DNA of 61,731 bases from Fictibacillus norfolkensis (GCF_014836645.1 NZ_JACSQM010000013.1:1-61731); one strand, 5' to 3'; shown: positions 31,404 through 44,883, counted from the first letter of the stretch. A program made the numbers and translations. Notes: generated from the letters alone by a model not told the origin.

Positions 31404-31874
31404 ATGCCACGTAAAGGACCTGTTGCTCGTCGTGATGTGTTACCTGATCCAATTTACAAGTCTAAGCTTGTAACTCGTCTAATCAATAAAATTATGATTG
31501 ACGGTAAGAGAGGGGTAGCTCAAACAATCTTGTACAATGCGTTCGATCTTATTAAAGAACGTACGAACCAAGATCCTATGGAAGTGTTTGAACAAGCTCT
31601 TAAAAATATCATGCCAGTTCTTGAAGTTCGTGCTCGCCGTGTTGGTGGAGCTAACTACCAAGTACCAGTTGAAGTTCGCCCAGAGCGTCGTACAACACTA
31701 GGACTTCGTTACCTAACGAACTACTCTCGTCTACGCGGAGAAAAGACAATGGAAGAACGTCTTGCGTATGAGATCATGGATGCTGCTAATAACACTGGTG
31801 CTTCAGTTAAGAAGCGCGAAGATATGCACAAAATGGCAGAAGCAAACAAAGCGTTTGCTCACTACCGCTGGTAA
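31404..31874 (+). CDS. rpsG: Ribosomal protein S7
   Basis: 156 residues with the family start [17 protein letters not shown] and the conserved [20 protein letters not shown]7 nucleates the 30S head. AAAGGAGGGG ribosome site. A perfect 9 bp hairpin lies just after the stop, before fusA. Confidence 0.96.
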   Translation: MPRKGPVARRDVLPDPIYKSKLVTRLINKIMIDGKRGVAQTILYNAFDLIKERTNQDPMEVFEQALKNIMPVLEVRARRVGGANYQVPVEVRPERRTTLGLRYLTNYSRLRGEKTMEERLAYEIMDAANNTGASVKKREDMHKMAEANKAFAHYRW

Positions 31875-31880
31875 AATCAT

Positions 31881-31903
31881 AGAGACAGTTCTCGGACTGT
31901 CTC
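31881..31903 (+). other. Hairpin between rpsG and fusA
   Basis: AGAGACAGT (31881-31889) pairs perfectly with ACTGTCTCT (31895-31903) around TCTCG. No T run follows, so it is more likely a processing, stability or regulatory hairpin than a terminator. Confidence 0.6.
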
Positions 31904-31949
31904 TAAAACACTATAAAAATTCCTTTTAAAAAGGGAAGGAGAGAAATTC

Positions 31950-34028
31950 ATGGCTAGAGAATTCTCCTTAAAAAATACTCGTAATATCGGTATCATGGCT
32001 CACATCGATGCTGGTAAAACAACGACTACTGAACGTGTTCTTTACTATACTGGCCGTATCCATAAAATTGGTGAAACTCATGAAGGAGCTTCACAAATGG
32101 ACTGGATGGAGCAGGAACAAGAGCGTGGAATCACGATTACTTCCGCTGCTACTACTGCTCAATGGAAAGGTCACCGTGTCAACATCATTGATACACCAGG
32201 ACACGTAGACTTTACAGTTGAAGTAGAACGTTCATTACGTGTATTAGACGGAGCGGTTGCATTACTTGATGCTCAATCAGGTGTTGAACCACAAACAGAA
32301 ACAGTTTGGCGTCAAGCGACTACTTACGGGGTACCTCGTGTAGTATTCGTAAACAAAATGGACAAGATCGGTGCGGATTTCTTATACTCCGTTAAAACGA
32401 TTCATGACCGCCTAGGTGCTAACGCTCACCCGATCCAATTACCGATCGGTGCGGAAGACCAATTCGAAGCAATCATCGACTTAGTTGAAATGAACGCTGT
32501 ATTCTACGGAAACGACCTTGGTACTGATATCGAAGTTCGTGAAATTCCTGAAGAGCACATGCCGTTGGCTGAAGAATACCGTAACAAGTTAATTGAAGCG
32601 GTAGCTGAGCTAGACGAAGAAATGATGATGAAGTACTTAGAAGGCGAAGAAATTACGAAGGAAGAGCTTAAAGCAGGTATCCGTCAAGGAACTTGTAACG
32701 TTGAGTTCTACCCAGTAATGTGTGGTTCGGCATTTAAGAACAAAGGTGTTCAGCTTATGCTTGATGCAGTTCTTGATTACCTTCCATCGCCGGTTGATGT
32801 ACCAGCTATTAAAGGTATTCTTCCAGACTCAGAAGATGAAGTAACTCGTGAATCAAGCGACGAAGCACCATTCTCTGCGCTTGCATTTAAAGTTATGACT
32901 GACCCTTATGTTGGTAAGTTAACATTCTTCCGTGTGTACTCAGGTACACTTAACTCTGGATCATACGTACAGAACTCTACTAAAGGAAAGCGTGAACGTG
33001 TTGGACGTATCCTTCAAATGCATGCAAACTCCCGTGAAGAGATCTCTATCGTATACGCTGGAGATATCGCAGCTGCTGTAGGTCTTAAAGACACTACAAC
33101 TGGTGATACACTTTGTGATGAAAAGAACCTTGTTATCTTAGAATCCATGGTATTCCCAGAGCCAGTTATCTCACTATCTATCGAGCCGAAGTCTAAAGCA
33201 GACCAAGACAAGATGGGTATGGCGCTTGCTAAGCTAGCTGAAGAAGATCCAACATTCCGTACTGAAACAAACGAAGAAACTGGACAAACGATCATCGCAG
33301 GTATGGGTGAGCTTCACCTTGACATCCTAGTTGACCGTATGCGCCGTGAATTCAAGGTAGAAGCTAACGTGGGTGCTCCTCAGGTTGCTTACCGTGAAAC
33401 AATTCGCCAAGCTGCTAAAGTTGAAGGTAAATTCGTTCGTCAGTCTGGTGGTCGTGGACAATATGGTCACGTATGGGTTGAATTCGAGCCAGGTGAAGAA
33501 GGATCTGGATTTGTATTTGAAAACAAAATCGTTGGTGGGGCAGTTCCTCGTGAATATATCCCTGCTGTTCAAGCTGGTATTGAAGAATCAATGAAAAACG
33601 GTATGCTTGCTGGTTTCCCATTACTTGACCTTAAAGCTCGTATTGTTGATGGTTCTTACCATGATGTTGACTCCAACGAGATGGCGTTTAAGATTGCCGG
33701 TTCAATGGCACTTAAGAACGCAAAAGCTAAATGTGACCCTGCAATTCTAGAACCGATCATGAAAGTAGAAGTAACGGTTCCAGAAGAATACATGGGTGAT
33801 ATCATGGGTGACGTAACTTCTCGTCGTGGACGTGTTGAAGGTATGGAAGCTCGTGGTAACGCACAAATCGTTAAAGCGATGGTTCCACTTGCTGAGATGT
33901 TCGGATATGCAACTAGCTTGCGTTCTCGTACACAAGGCCGCGGTACTTACTCAATGCACTTTGATCACTACGAAGAAGTACCTAAGTCAATCTCTGAAGA
34001 AATCATCAAAAAGTCAACTGGAGCTTAA
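31950..34028 (+). CDS. fusA: Elongation factor G
   Basis: 692 residues. GTPase motifs: [13 protein letters not shown] (G1), DTPGHVDFT (G3) and NKMDK (G4). Domains II-V follow, including [15 protein letters not shown] drives translocation and, with RRF, ribosome recycling. AAGGGAAGGAGAG ribosome site. tuf lies 115 bp downstream with a possible promoter of its own. Confidence 0.97.
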   Translation: MAREFSLKNTRNIGIMAHIDAGKTTTTERVLYYTGRIHKIGETHEGASQMDWMEQEQERGITITSAATTAQWKGHRVNIIDTPGHVDFTVEVERSLRVLDGAVALLDAQSGVEPQTETVWRQATTYGVPRVVFVNKMDKIGADFLYSVKTIHDRLGANAHPIQLPIGAEDQFEAIIDLVEMNAVFYGNDLGTDIEVREIPEEHMPLAEEYRNKLIEAVAELDEEMMMKYLEGEEITKEELKAGIRQGTCNVEFYPVMCGSAFKNKGVQLMLDAVLDYLPSPVDVPAIKGILPDSEDEVTRESSDEAPFSALAFKVMTDPYVGKLTFFRVYSGTLNSGSYVQNSTKGKRERVGRILQMHANSREEISIVYAGDIAAAVGLKDTTTGDTLCDEKNLVILESMVFPEPVISLSIEPKSKADQDKMGMALAKLAEEDPTFRTETNEETGQTIIAGMGELHLDILVDRMRREFKVEANVGAPQVAYRETIRQAAKVEGKFVRQSGGRGQYGHVWVEFEPGEEGSGFVFENKIVGGAVPREYIPAVQAGIEESMKNGMLAGFPLLDLKARIVDGSYHDVDSNEMAFKIAGSMALKNAKAKCDPAILEPIMKVEVTVPEEYMGDIMGDVTSRRGRVEGMEARGNAQIVKAMVPLAEMFGYATSLRSRTQGRGTYSMHFDHYEEVPKSISEEIIKKSTGA

Positions 34029-34037
34029 TCTCTTCAG

Positions 34038-34066
34038 TTGTAAGAAACAACATTTTCATGTAATCT
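34038..34066 (+). promoter_or_regulatory. Candidate tuf promoter
   Basis: TTGTAA (34038-34043), 17 bp, TAATCT (34061-34066) just after fusA. The -35 is the same as that before rplK. A weak hairpin (GGCAGT/ACTGTC) follows at about 34071-34089. Confidence 0.5.
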
Positions 34067-34143
34067 AAAATGGGCAGTACAAACTGTCTGTTTTAAATAA
34101 AAAATCTACTATATGTAACCATATTTAAGGAGGAATCTTTCTC

Positions 34144-35334
34144 ATGGCTAAAGAGAAATTTGATCGTTCCAAAACGCATGCTAACATTGGTACTATCGGT
34201 CACGTTGACCATGGTAAAACAACTTTAACAGCTGCTATCTCTACTGTTCTTGCAAAGAAAAACGGTAAAGGTGTAGCAATGGCTTATGACCAAATCGACG
34301 GTGCTCCAGAAGAGCGCGAGCGTGGAATCACTATCTCAACTGCACACGTTGAGTATGAAACTGATTCTCGTCACTATGCACACGTTGACTGCCCAGGACA
34401 TGCTGACTATGTTAAGAACATGATCACTGGTGCAGCACAAATGGATGGTGGGATCCTAGTAGTATCTGCTGCTGACGGCCCAATGCCACAAACTCGTGAG
34501 CACATCCTTCTTTCTCGTCAAGTAGGTGTACCTTACCTTGTTGTATTCATGAACAAGTGTGACATGGTAGACGACGAAGAATTACTTGAACTAGTTGAAA
34601 TGGAAGTTCGTGACCTTCTTTCTGATTACGATTTCCCTGGAGATGACATTCCTGTAATCAAAGGTTCTGCTCTTAAAGCTCTTGAAGGAGATGCTGAGTG
34701 GGAAGCTAAAATCTTGGAACTAATGGATGCTGTTGATTCTTATATCCCAACTCCTCCACGTGACGTTGATAAGCCTTTCATGATGCCAGTTGAGGATGTA
34801 TTCTCAATCACTGGTCGTGGAACAGTTGCTACTGGACGTGTTGAGCGTGGACAAGTTAAAGTCGGTGACGTAATCGAGATCCTAGGTCTTACTGAAGAGC
34901 CAAAATCAACAACTGTAACTGGTGTTGAAATGTTCCGTAAGCTTCTTGATTATGCTGAAGCTGGTGACAACATTGGTGCACTTCTTCGTGGGGTTTCTCG
35001 TGAAGATGTTGAGCGTGGACAAGTTCTTGCTAAGCCAGGTACTGTTAAAGCTCACACTAAGTTCAAATCAGAAGTTTATGTTCTTTCAAAAGAAGAGGGT
35101 GGGCGTCACACTCCATTCTTCTCTAACTACCGTCCTCAGTTCTACTTCCGTACAACTGACGTAACTGGTATCATCCAACTTCCTGAAGGCGTAGAAATGG
35201 TTATGCCTGGAGATAACGTTGAGATGACTGTAGAACTAATCGCTCCAATCGCTATCGAAGAAGGAACTAAGTTCTCTATTCGTGAAGGTGGACGTACAGT
35301 TGGTGCAGGCGTAGTTGCAACAATCACTGAGTAA
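34144..35334 (+). CDS. tuf: Elongation factor Tu
   Basis: 396 residues. GTPase motifs [17 protein letters not shown] and NKCD are present, as is the conserved end [16 protein letters not shown]-Tu delivers aminoacyl-tRNA. Codon use is very biased toward highly expressed choices. Only one copy occurs in the window. A terminator starts 19 bp after the stop. Confidence 0.98.
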   Translation: MAKEKFDRSKTHANIGTIGHVDHGKTTLTAAISTVLAKKNGKGVAMAYDQIDGAPEERERGITISTAHVEYETDSRHYAHVDCPGHADYVKNMITGAAQMDGGILVVSAADGPMPQTREHILLSRQVGVPYLVVFMNKCDMVDDEELLELVEMEVRDLLSDYDFPGDDIPVIKGSALKALEGDAEWEAKILELMDAVDSYIPTPPRDVDKPFMMPVEDVFSITGRGTVATGRVERGQVKVGDVIEILGLTEEPKSTTVTGVEMFRKLLDYAEAGDNIGALLRGVSREDVERGQVLAKPGTVKAHTKFKSEVYVLSKEEGGRHTPFFSNYRPQFYFRTTDVTGIIQLPEGVEMVMPGDNVEMTVELIAPIAIEEGTKFSIREGGRTVGAGVVATITE

Positions 35335-35352
35335 TCACATTACTCTTTTATA

Positions 35353-35387
35353 AAAAAGCACTCTCCTTTTGGAGGGTGTTTTTTTGT
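35353..35387 (+). terminator. Intrinsic terminator after tuf
   Basis: CACTCTCC (35359-35366) pairs with GGAGGGTG (35371-35378) with one G-U, TTTT loop, extended by flanking A and T runs. It ends the str operon. Confidence 0.92.
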
Positions 35388-35448
35388 TTATATTAGAATT
35401 CGTTTCAATCAAGGCTGTTTTTCTTATGCTTTGTTGCTTTTGGAAGTG

Positions 35449-35574
35449 GTTAATTTCCGTTCCAGTGCTCGCTTTCCGCGGGGCAGGCGGCGAGACACAT
35501 TCGAACGTTTCACATTTAAGTGTCTCATCTGCCCGCCTGTCCCGCAGGAGTCTCGCACTTCCACTCCAATCAAC
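35449..35574 (+). repeat. Dispersed hairpin element, copy 6
   Basis: 126 bp, GTTAATTTCC at the left and CTCCAATCAAC at the right. Its inner loop (cattcgaacgtttcac) differs from copies 1-4, while the GCGAGACAC/GTGTCTC and GGCAGGCGG/CCGCCTG arms keep pairing. The ~45 bases to the left resemble those of copy 1. It follows the tuf terminator. Confidence 0.88.
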
Positions 35575-35582
35575 TGTCAAAA

Positions 35583-35887
35583 GAGGCAAGATTAAAGGAA
35601 CATTCTTATAGAAATCAGTATTTATAAAACATATAAAATTGTTTTAAAAGCAATTAAGGTAAATAGATATAGCTCTGTTAAGTAGGAAACAGCTACACAG
35701 ATCGTTATATCCAAATGTAATTCGAGCAAAATTCCGCGAGTTCACACCATAAATTCGAAAGTTGTAGAATCAACTTCAAGCTCGCCGCTGCTGGAGCTGA
35801 AACAATTTAAATTCACCGCCACCATTCGCGTCTCTTCTATATATATAGAAGAAACACATTCAAATATGTAAAAGATGAAAAAGAAAG
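35583..35887. other. Intergenic stretch before the S10 promoters
   Basis: No gene is seen. A single decayed unit resembling the array C/D core on the minus strand (aactcgcggaatt) lies near 35730-35742. A palindrome CTTCTATATATATAGAAG lies at about 35837-35854. Otherwise A/T-rich and featureless. Confidence 0.4.
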
Positions 35888-35916
35888 TTGAAATCTGCTG
35901 ATAAAGTCTCTATAAT
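35888..35916 (+). promoter_or_regulatory. S10 operon promoter, upstream
   Basis: TTGAAA (35888-35893), 17 bp, TATAAT (35911-35916). First of two SigA-type promoters before rpsJ. Confidence 0.82.
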
Positions 35917-35956
35917 AGAAAAAGTGCGATTAGCAATAAATAAATGCAAATAACAC

Positions 35957-35985
35957 TTGCATTGGGCGTTGCTTTTCTCTATAAT
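35957..35985 (+). promoter_or_regulatory. S10 operon promoter, downstream
   Basis: TTGCAT (35957-35962), 17 bp, TATAAT (35980-35985), about 140 bp before rpsJ. Confidence 0.85.
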
Positions 35986-35991
35986 AAGTAA

Positions 35992-36434
<443 letters not shown>

Positions 36435-36484
36435 TTTCACGTTTGCTTATAAATATTTTTACTTATTAATAGGAGGTGTGACGA

Positions 36485-37123
36485 ATGACCAAAGGAATCT
36501 TAGGTAGAAAAATTGGTATGACTCAAGTTTTCGCAGAAAACGGAGATCTAATTCCAGTTACTGTAGTAGAAGTAACTCCTAACGTTGTTCTTCAAAAGAA
36601 ATCCGTTGAGAATGATGGCTACGAAGCTATCCAACTTGGATTTGATGATAAAAAAGACTCTCGTTCTAACAAGCCACAAGCAGGACATGCTGCTAAAGCT
36701 AGCACGAGCCCTAAGCGCTACGTTAAAGAATTCCGTAATGTTGATGTTGCGGGATACGAAGTTGGTCAGGAAGTCAAAGCTGACATTTTTGCAGAAGGTG
36801 ACGCTGTAGACGTTACTGGTACATCTAAAGGAAAAGGATTCCAAGGTGTTATCAAACGTCACGGGCAATCACGCGGGCCAATGAGCCATGGTTCCCGTTA
36901 CCACCGTCGTCCTGGTTCAATGGGTGCTGTTGACCCTAACCGTGTTTTCAAAGGGAAAGCATTACCTGGACGTACTGGCGGAGATACAGTAACTGTACAA
37001 AACTTAGAAGTTGTAAGAGTTGATGCAGAACGTAATCTTCTACTAATCAAAGGTAACGTACCTGGAGCGAAAAAGAGCTACGTTACAATTAACTCTGCTG
37101 TTAAAGCAAAGGATGCTAAATAA
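36485..37123 (+). CDS. rplC: Ribosomal protein L3
   Basis: 212 residues. The start [19 protein letters not shown] and the extended loop ([20 protein letters not shown]) reaching toward the peptidyl-transferase centre are typical. One of the first proteins to bind 23S rRNA. AGGAGGTGTG ribosome site; rplD follows after 17 bp. Confidence 0.96.
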   Translation: MTKGILGRKIGMTQVFAENGDLIPVTVVEVTPNVVLQKKSVENDGYEAIQLGFDDKKDSRSNKPQAGHAAKASTSPKRYVKEFRNVDVAGYEVGQEVKADIFAEGDAVDVTGTSKGKGFQGVIKRHGQSRGPMSHGSRYHRRPGSMGAVDPNRVFKGKALPGRTGGDTVTVQNLEVVRVDAERNLLLIKGNVPGAKKSYVTINSAVKAKDAK

Positions 37124-37140
37124 GGAAGGAGGACAATCTG

Positions 37141-37764
37141 ATGCCAAAAGTAGCATTATTTAAACAAGATGGTACTCAAGCTGGCGATATCGAATTAAAC
37201 GATTCCGTTTTCGGTATTGAACCAAATAAAAGCGTGCTTTTCGACGCTGTTATTATGCAGCAAGCATCACAGCGCCAAGGAACGCACGATGTAAAGAACC
37301 GTTCTGAAGTTGCTGGTGGTGGACGCAAGCCATGGAAACAGAAAGGTACTGGACGTGCTCGTCAAGGATCTATCCGTTCTCCACAATGGGTTGGCGGTGG
37401 AGTGGTTTTCGGACCAACACCAAGAAGCTATTCTTACAAATTACCTAAGAAGGTTCGTCGCTTAGCTATTAAATCAGCGCTATCTTCTAAGGTTCTAGAT
37501 AACGACTTAATCGTTTTAGAAGGACTTGCATTCGAAGCTCCTAAAACAAAGGAAATGATGCAAGTACTTGCAAATCTATCCGCAGATCGTAAAGCATTAG
37601 TTGTAACAGCTGATTACAATGACGCTGTTGCATTGTCTGCACGTAACATCCCTGGCGTAACAGTTGTTACGGCTAACGGCGTTAGTGTTCTTGACGTGTT
37701 AAACCACGACAAGCTTCTTATGACTAAAGACGCTGTGGAAAAAGTAGGGGAGGTGCTCGCATAA
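37141..37764 (+). CDS. rplD: Ribosomal protein L4
   Basis: 207 residues. The arginine/glycine-rich tunnel loop ([19 protein letters not shown]) is intact; macrolide-resistance changes fall there in other species. Its TAA shares one base with the rplW ATG (37764), so the two genes overlap. Confidence 0.96.
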   Translation: MPKVALFKQDGTQAGDIELNDSVFGIEPNKSVLFDAVIMQQASQRQGTHDVKNRSEVAGGGRKPWKQKGTGRARQGSIRSPQWVGGGVVFGPTPRSYSYKLPKKVRRLAIKSALSSKVLDNDLIVLEGLAFEAPKTKEMMQVLANLSADRKALVVTADYNDAVALSARNIPGVTVVTANGVSVLDVLNHDKLLMTKDAVEKVGEVLA

Positions 37765-38051
37765 TGGAAGCTCGTGATGTGATTAAGCGCCCCGTTATTA
37801 CAGAGCGTTCTACTGAAATAATGGCTGACAAAAAATACACGTTCGAAGTTAACCCTCGTGCTACTAAGACTCAAATCAAAGGCGCACTAGAAGAAATCTT
37901 TGGCGTGAAAATTCAATCTGTTAACACTGCTACCTACAAAGGTAAGTTTAAGCGTGTAGGCCGTCATACTGGTTACACTTCTAAACGTAAAAAAGCTGTA
38001 GTTACATTAACTCCAGAAAGCAAAGAACTCGACTTTTTTGAAGGAGTTTAA
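37764..38051 (+). CDS. rplW: Ribosomal protein L23
   Basis: 95 residues with the family segments [17 protein letters not shown] and [18 protein letters not shown]23 lies at the exit tunnel and docks trigger factor and SRP. Starts on the last base of rplD; ribosome site GGGGAGGTG within rplD. Confidence 0.96.
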   Translation: MEARDVIKRPVITERSTEIMADKKYTFEVNPRATKTQIKGALEEIFGVKIQSVNTATYKGKFKRVGRHTGYTSKRKKAVVTLTPESKELDFFEGV

Positions 38052-38079
38052 AAAGAACTCGTAAAGGAGGGAAATTACA

Positions 38080-38910
38080 ATGGGTATCAAAAAGTTTAAA
38101 CCGACAACTAACGGTCGTCGTAATATGTCTCAGCTTGACTTTGCTGAAATTACAACTGACCAACCAGAAAAATCCTTGCTTGCTCCTCTTAGCAAAAAAG
38201 CTGGGCGTAACAACCAAGGTAAACTAACTGTTCGTCACCAAGGTGGAGGACACAAGCGTAAGTATCGTATCATCGATTTCAAACGTAACAAAGACGGAAT
38301 ACCAGGTCGCGTTGCTACAATCGAGTACGATCCAAACCGTACGGCTAACATCGCGCTAATCCACTATGCAGATGGTGAGAAGCGTTATATCTTAGCTCCA
38401 AAAGGAATTAAAGTAGGGCAAGAAATCATGTCCGGTACTGAAGCTGATATTAAAGTAGGTAACTCACTTCCATTAGCTAACATTCCTGTAGGTTCTACAA
38501 TTCACAACATCGAACTTAAGCCTGGTAAAGGTGGACAATTGGCTCGTTCAGCTGGTGCTGAAGCTCAACTTCTTGGTAAAGAAGAAAAGTATGCGCTAGT
38601 TCGTCTAGGTTCTGGTGAAGTTCGTATGATCCTTCTTACTTGCCGCGCAACAATCGGTCAAGTTGGAAACTTAGAGCATGAACTTGTGAACGTTGGTAAA
38701 GCAGGTCGTTCTCGTTGGAAGGGTATCCGCCCAACAGTTCGTGGTTCTGTAATGAACCCTAACGATCACCCACACGGTGGTGGTGAAGGACGCGCTCCAA
38801 TCGGACGTAAATCACCAATGTCTCCATGGGGTAAACCAACTCTTGGATATAAAACTCGTAAGAAAAATAGCCAAACTGACAAGTACATTGTACGTCGTCG
38901 CAAAAAATAA
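38080..38910 (+). CDS. rplB: Ribosomal protein L2
   Basis: 276 residues. The start [15 protein letters not shown] and the conserved C-terminal [17 protein letters not shown], near the peptidyl-transferase centre, are present. AAAGGAGGG ribosome site. It ends 57 bp before rpsS. Confidence 0.97.
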   Translation: MGIKKFKPTTNGRRNMSQLDFAEITTDQPEKSLLAPLSKKAGRNNQGKLTVRHQGGGHKRKYRIIDFKRNKDGIPGRVATIEYDPNRTANIALIHYADGEKRYILAPKGIKVGQEIMSGTEADIKVGNSLPLANIPVGSTIHNIELKPGKGGQLARSAGAEAQLLGKEEKYALVRLGSGEVRMILLTCRATIGQVGNLEHELVNVGKAGRSRWKGIRPTVRGSVMNPNDHPHGGGEGRAPIGRKSPMSPWGKPTLGYKTRKKNSQTDKYIVRRRKK

Positions 38911-38967
38911 TGTGATTGTACTACGGTTCAATCGAGCCGTAGCGCAAACACAAAGGGAGGTTCTCAA

Positions 38968-39246
38968 ATGGGTCGCAGTTTGAAAAAAGGGCCTTTTGTA
39001 GATGACCACTTGATGAAAAAGGTCGAGGCACTTAATGAATCTAACGACAAGAAAGTAGTTAAAACTTGGTCTCGTCGTTCTACGATTTTCCCTGACTTCA
39101 TCGGTCACACAATCGCTGTTTATGATGGTCGTAAGCACGTGCCGGTTTATTGTACAGAAGATATGGTCGGTCACAAGTTAGGTGAGTTTGCACCTACTCG
39201 TACTTACAAAGGCCATGCAGCTGATGATAAGAAAACAAGACGTTAA
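38968..39246 (+). CDS. rpsS: Ribosomal protein S19
   Basis: 92 residues: [17 protein letters not shown] at the start and the conserved [16 protein letters not shown] near the end. S19 forms a head complex with S13. AAAGGGAGG ribosome site; rplV after 19 bp. Confidence 0.96.
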   Translation: MGRSLKKGPFVDDHLMKKVEALNESNDKKVVKTWSRRSTIFPDFIGHTIAVYDGRKHVPVYCTEDMVGHKLGEFAPTRTYKGHAADDKKTRR

Positions 39247-39265
39247 CTGAGGGGAGGTACACAAA

Positions 39266-39607
39266 ATGGAAGCAAAAGCAATTGCTAAACAAGTGCGTAT
39301 TGCTCCTCGTAAAGCTCGCATCGTAATCGACTTGATTCGAGGCAAGCAAGTAGGTGAGGCACTTGCGATTCTACGTTTGACGCCTAAAGCAGCTTCTCCT
39401 GTAATTGAAAAGGTGCTTAAGTCTGCTATCGCAAACGCAGAACACAACTATGAAATGGAACCGAACAACTTGGTGATTAAGCAAGCGTTCGTTGATGAAG
39501 GTATTACTCTTAAGCGTTTCCGTCCTCGTGCGATGGGTCGCGCAAGCCGTATCAACAAACGTACTAGCCACATCACAATCGTTGTTTCTGAAAAGAAGGA
39601 GGGTTAA
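39266..39607 (+). CDS. rplV: Ribosomal protein L22
   Basis: 113 residues. The beta-hairpin loop that lines the exit tunnel ([18 protein letters not shown]) is intact. AGGGGAGG ribosome site. Three bases separate it from rpsC, whose ribosome site (AAGGAGGG) lies inside the end of rplV. Confidence 0.96.
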   Translation: MEAKAIAKQVRIAPRKARIVIDLIRGKQVGEALAILRLTPKAASPVIEKVLKSAIANAEHNYEMEPNNLVIKQAFVDEGITLKRFRPRAMGRASRINKRTSHITIVVSEKKEG

Positions 39608-39610
39608 GAC

Positions 39611-40900
<1,290 letters not shown>

Positions 40901-40922
40901 ATCTTGAGAGGAGGTTCGCACA

Positions 40923-41186
40923 ATGAGTGAACGTAACCAGCGCAAGGTGTACACTGGTCGTGTTGTTTCTGACAAGATGGACAAAACGATTACAGTGCTT
41001 GTTGAAACATACAAGACTCACACTTTATATAATAAACGCGTTAAATACTCTAAAAAGTTAAAAGCGCATGATGAAAACAACACTGCTAAGATTGGCGATA
41101 TCGTAAAGGTTATGGAAACGCGTCCGCTTTCTAAAGACAAGCGATTCCGTCTAGTTGAAGTAGTACAAGAAGCAGTAATTATTTAA
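40923..41186 (+). CDS. rpsQ: Ribosomal protein S17
   Basis: 87 residues, OB-fold. [19 protein letters not shown] and the segment [19 protein letters not shown] are diagnostic. Primary 16S rRNA-binding protein. AGAGGAGG ribosome site. Confidence 0.96.
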   Translation: MSERNQRKVYTGRVVSDKMDKTITVLVETYKTHTLYNKRVKYSKKLKAHDENNTAKIGDIVKVMETRPLSKDKRFRLVEVVQEAVII

Positions 41187-41231
41187 TAAATTGTTCGGAT
41201 TATACTCATATCCGAAAGGAGGTCCATTCGC

Positions 41232-41600
41232 ATGATTCAACAAGAATCCCGTTTAAGAGTAGCTGATAACTCCGGTGCGAAAGAGTTACTTTGCATTAAA
41301 GTTCTTGGTGGTTCTGGTCGTAAGTACGCTAACGTTGGTGACATCATCGTTTGTTCGGTTAAGTCCGCAACACCAGGTGGCGTTGTTAAGAAAGGTGACG
41401 TTGTTAAAGCGGTAGTGGTACGTACTAAGCGTGGTATGCGCCGTAACGACGGATCTTACATCCGCTTTGATGAGAACGCGGCTGTAATCGTTAAGGATGA
41501 TAAAGGTCCTCGAGGAACTCGTATCTTCGGACCAGTAGCACGTGAACTTCGTGACAAGCAATTTATGAAAATCGTATCTCTTGCTCCAGAAGTTCTTTAA
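41232..41600 (+). CDS. rplN: Ribosomal protein L14
   Basis: 122 residues, standard length: [19 protein letters not shown] at the start and GPVARELRD near the end. L14 forms an intersubunit bridge and is the docking point of the silencing factor RsfS. First gene of the spc set; AAAGGAGG ribosome site. Confidence 0.96.
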   Translation: MIQQESRLRVADNSGAKELLCIKVLGGSGRKYANVGDIIVCSVKSATPGGVVKKGDVVKAVVVRTKRGMRRNDGSYIRFDENAAVIVKDDKGPRGTRIFGPVARELRDKQFMKIVSLAPEVL

Positions 41601-41651
41601 TATATTTACTAGCAAGGCGTTTATTGTCTTGTAAGGAGGTGCAACATCACA

Positions 41652-41969
41652 ATGCCATTGCATGTGAAAAAAGGCGATAAAGTACAAGTTATTTCCGGCA
41701 AGGATAAAGGTAAACAAGGTGTGATCCTTGAAGCTTATCCGAAGCTAAACAGAGTGCTTGTTGAAGGCGTGAACGTTGTTAAGAAACACGCAAAACCTTC
41801 TCAAGCTAATCCACAAGGTGGAATCCTTAGCCAAGAAGCACCAATTCATGCTTCTAACGTAATGCCTCTTGACCCTAAAACTGGTGCTCCTACTCGTGTA
41901 GGCTACAATGTAGTTGATGGGAAAAAAGTTCGTGTGGCCAAAAAATCTGGTGAAACCCTAGATAAATAA
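41652..41969 (+). CDS. rplX: Ribosomal protein L24
   Basis: 105 residues. The KOW motif [19 protein letters not shown] sits at the N-terminus. L24 is an assembly initiator on 23S rRNA. AAGGAGGTG lies about 16 bases before the ATG, somewhat far, but no better in-frame start exists. Confidence 0.95.
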   Translation: MPLHVKKGDKVQVISGKDKGKQGVILEAYPKLNRVLVEGVNVVKKHAKPSQANPQGGILSQEAPIHASNVMPLDPKTGAPTRVGYNVVDGKKVRVAKKSGETLDK

Positions 41970-41995
41970 GTCTCAGAGTGAAAGGAGGACACATA

Positions 41996-42535
41996 ATGAA
42001 CCGTCTACAAGAGCGATATAAAGCAGAGATCTTACCATCTCTAATGGAAAAGTTTAATTACACTTCAGTAATGCAAGCACCAAAGATCGAAAAAATCGTT
42101 ATCAACATGGGTGTTGGTGAAGCAGTATCCAACTCTAAAGTGTTAGATACAGCAGTAGAGGAACTTACAGCAATCGCTGGTCAAAAGCCTGTGATCACGC
42201 GTGCTAAGAAATCTATCGCTGGATTCAAACTTCGTGAAGGTATGCCGATCGGATCAAAAGTTACACTTCGCGGAGAGCGCATGTATGACTTCCTTGATAA
42301 GTTAATCAGCGTTTCCCTTCCACGTGTACGTGACTTCCGCGGGGTTTCCAAGAAGTCTTTCGACGGCCGCGGTAACTACACGCTTGGAGTTAAAGAGCAA
42401 TTGATCTTCCCAGAGATCGACTATGATAAAGTAAACAAAGTTCGCGGAATGGACATCGTTATCGTAACGACTGCGAACACTGACGAAGAAGCACGTGAGC
42501 TTCTTACACAAGTCGGAATGCCGTTCCAAAAATAA
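41996..42535 (+). CDS. rplE: Ribosomal protein L5
   Basis: 179 residues from ATG 41996 (AAAGGAGG eight bases upstream); an in-frame ATG at 41978 precedes that ribosome site and is rejected. The sequences [11 protein letters not shown] and [20 protein letters not shown] (20 residues) are typical. L5 binds 5S rRNA and forms the B1b bridge. Confidence 0.96.
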   Translation: MNRLQERYKAEILPSLMEKFNYTSVMQAPKIEKIVINMGVGEAVSNSKVLDTAVEELTAIAGQKPVITRAKKSIAGFKLREGMPIGSKVTLRGERMYDFLDKLISVSLPRVRDFRGVSKKSFDGRGNYTLGVKEQLIFPEIDYDKVNKVRGMDIVIVTTANTDEEARELLTQVGMPFQK

Positions 42536-42745
<210 letters not shown>

Positions 42746-42777
42746 TACCCTGAAAAAAGGGAAGGAGGTAACTAGTA

Positions 42778-43176
42778 ATGGTTATGACAGATCCAATTGC
42801 AGATATGCTTACTCGTATCCGCAACGCAAACACTGTTCGTCACGATAAATTGGAGCTTCCTGCTTCTAATATGAAAAAAGAAATCGCAGAAATCCTAAAG
42901 CGTGAAGGTTTTGTTCGCGATGTGGAATATGTAGAGGATAGCAAACAAGGAATGATTCGTATCTTCCTTAAATACGGTTCTAACAATGAGCGTGTAATCT
43001 CAGGTCTTAAGCGTATCTCTAAGCCTGGTCTACGTGTTTATGCAAAATCAACTGATCTTCCACGTGTACTTGGAGGACTTGGTATTGCGATCGTATCTAC
43101 TTCTAAAGGCATTATGACTGATAAAGAAGCTCGCCAAACACAAATGGGTGGCGAAGTACTAGCGTACGTTTGGTAA
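42778..43176 (+). CDS. rpsH: Ribosomal protein S8
   Basis: 132 residues: [18 protein letters not shown] at the start and [18 protein letters not shown] in the C-terminal domain. S8 binds the central domain of 16S rRNA, and in enterics represses the spc operon. AAGGAGGTAA ribosome site. Confidence 0.96.
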   Translation: MVMTDPIADMLTRIRNANTVRHDKLELPASNMKKEIAEILKREGFVRDVEYVEDSKQGMIRIFLKYGSNNERVISGLKRISKPGLRVYAKSTDLPRVLGGLGIAIVSTSKGIMTDKEARQTQMGGEVLAYVW

Positions 43177-43200
43177 TAAATAGCGAATGGAGGTGTCAAC

Positions 43201-43740
43201 ATGTCTCGCGTAGGTAACAAACCGATTGAAGTTCCAGGTGGCGTTACGATCGATGTTGCAACTGACAACACGGTTTCTGTAAAAGGCCCTAAAGGTGAAC
43301 TTTCTCGCAAATTCAATGCTGACATTAAGATTAATGTTCAAGATAACGAAATTACTGTGGAACGCCCGAGCGACCACAAAGAGCACCGTGCATTGCATGG
43401 TACAACTCGTAGCGTACTAAACAACATGGTTATCGGTGTAACTAGCGGTTATGAAAGAGCTCTAGAAATTATCGGGGTTGGATATCGTGCTTCCAAAGCT
43501 GGTAACAAGCTTGTTCTTAACGTAGGTTACTCTCATCCTGTTGAAATCGTTCCTGAGCAAGGGATCGACATCGAAGTACCTTCTAACACGAAGGTAATCG
43601 TTAAGGGTATTGACAAGCAACGTGTTGGTGAAGTTGCTGCAAACATCCGTTCAGTTCGTTCACCTGAGCCTTACAAAGGTAAAGGTATTCGTTACGAAGG
43701 TGAATTCGTTCGCCGTAAAGAAGGTAAAACTGGTAAATAA
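43201..43740 (+). CDS. rplF: Ribosomal protein L6
   Basis: 179 residues with two repeated domains; the C-terminal [18 protein letters not shown] is the L6 signature. It sits near the factor-binding site. ATGGAGGTG ribosome site. rplR follows after 31 bp. Confidence 0.96.
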   Translation: MSRVGNKPIEVPGGVTIDVATDNTVSVKGPKGELSRKFNADIKINVQDNEITVERPSDHKEHRALHGTTRSVLNNMVIGVTSGYERALEIIGVGYRASKAGNKLVLNVGYSHPVEIVPEQGIDIEVPSNTKVIVKGIDKQRVGEVAANIRSVRSPEPYKGKGIRYEGEFVRRKEGKTGK

Positions 43741-43771
43741 AGCCGTTAGGTAGCGGAAAGGAGTGCAAAGG

Positions 43772-44134
43772 ATGATCACGAAAGCAGATAAGAATGTCGC
43801 TCGTAAGAAAAGACATGCTCGTGTTCGCCGCGTTGTAAGCGGAACAGCACAACGTCCTCGTTTGAACGTATTCCGTTCTACAAAGCACATCTATGCTCAA
43901 TTGATCGATGATCAAGCAGGTGTAACAATTGTATCTGCATCTTCCCTTGATAAAGGTGTAAGTGTAGAAAACGGTGGGAACGTAGATGCTGCTAAAGCGA
44001 TTGGTCAAGAAATCGCAAAGCGCGCAGTTGAAAAAGGAATCAAATCGGTAGTATTTGACCGAGGCGGATATTTATATCACGGACGTATTAAAGCATTAGC
44101 AGACGCAGCTCGTGAAGCTGGGTTAGAATTTTAA
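43772..44134 (+). CDS. rplR: Ribosomal protein L18
   Basis: 120 residues from ATG 43772, fixed by the GAAAGGAG ribosome site; an in-frame GTG at 43763 overlaps it. [18 protein letters not shown] and [19 protein letters not shown] are diagnostic. L18 carries 5S rRNA into the large subunit. Confidence 0.96.
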   Translation: MITKADKNVARKKRHARVRRVVSGTAQRPRLNVFRSTKHIYAQLIDDQAGVTIVSASSLDKGVSVENGGNVDAAKAIGQEIAKRAVEKGIKSVVFDRGGYLYHGRIKALADAAREAGLEF

Positions 44135-44151
44135 TCGAAGGAGGGAACCTG

Positions 44152-44649
44152 ATGCGTATCGACCCTAACAAACTTGAACTTGAAGAACGCGTCGTTACCG
44201 TTAACCGTGTAGCTAAGGTAGTAAAAGGTGGACGTCGTTTCCGCTTTGCTGCAGTAGTTGTAGTTGGTGACAAAAACGGTCACGTTGGATTCGGTACTGG
44301 TAAAGCCCAAGAGGTACCAGAAGCGATCCGTAAGGCGATTGAAGATGCTAAGAAGAACTTAGTAACTGTACCGATCGTAAAAACAACAATTCCTCACCAA
44401 GTAATTGGACGCTTTGGAGCAGGTAACGTACTTCTTAAACCTGCATCTGAAGGTACTGGGGTAATTGCTGGTGGACCTGTACGTGCGGTATTGGAGCTTG
44501 CTGGTGTAGGTGACATCCTTTCTAAGTCACTTGGATCTAACAACCCAATCAACATGGTTCGTGCAACTATCGAAGGTTTGAAAAATTTAAAGCGTGCTGA
44601 AGACGTTGCGAAACTTCGCGGTAAATCAGTACATGAGCTTTTAGGTTAA
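44152..44649 (+). CDS. rpsE: Ribosomal protein S5
   Basis: 165 residues. The dsRBD-like N-terminal part ([18 protein letters not shown], including the spectinomycin loop region) and the C-terminal [19 protein letters not shown] are intact. S5 acts in decoding fidelity. GAAGGAGGG ribosome site. Confidence 0.96.
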   Translation: MRIDPNKLELEERVVTVNRVAKVVKGGRRFRFAAVVVVGDKNGHVGFGTGKAQEVPEAIRKAIEDAKKNLVTVPIVKTTIPHQVIGRFGAGNVLLKPASEGTGVIAGGPVRAVLELAGVGDILSKSLGSNNPINMVRATIEGLKNLKRAEDVAKLRGKSVHELLG

Positions 44650-44663
44650 GGAGGGAACTTTAG

Positions 44664-44852
44664 ATGGCTAAGAAATTAGAAATCACCCTCACTCGTAGTG
44701 TTATCGGCCGTCCTGAAAACCAACGTATCGTTGTTAAGACACTTGGTTTGCGCAAAATGCACCAGACGGTTGTACACGAAGATAACGCGGCTATCCGCGG
44801 TATGGTTAACAAGGTGTCTCACCTTTTAACAGTGAAAGAATTAGAAGCTTAA
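44664..44852 (+). CDS. rpmD: Ribosomal protein L30
   Basis: 62 residues; [20 protein letters not shown] and [19 protein letters not shown] fit the family. Slightly longer than the B. subtilis protein. AAGGAGGG ribosome site, 14 bp after rpsE. Confidence 0.95.
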   Translation: MAKKLEITLTRSVIGRPENQRIVVKTLGLRKMHQTVVHEDNAAIRGMVNKVSHLLTVKELEA

Positions 44853-44883
44853 TAGTATAAATAAATCATGAGGAGGTGCTCAG

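Noticed and set aside
35583..35887. Possible horizontally acquired island or prophage remnant
   Set aside because: No integrase, transposase, tRNA or direct-repeat ends; only short repeats and A/T-rich filler.
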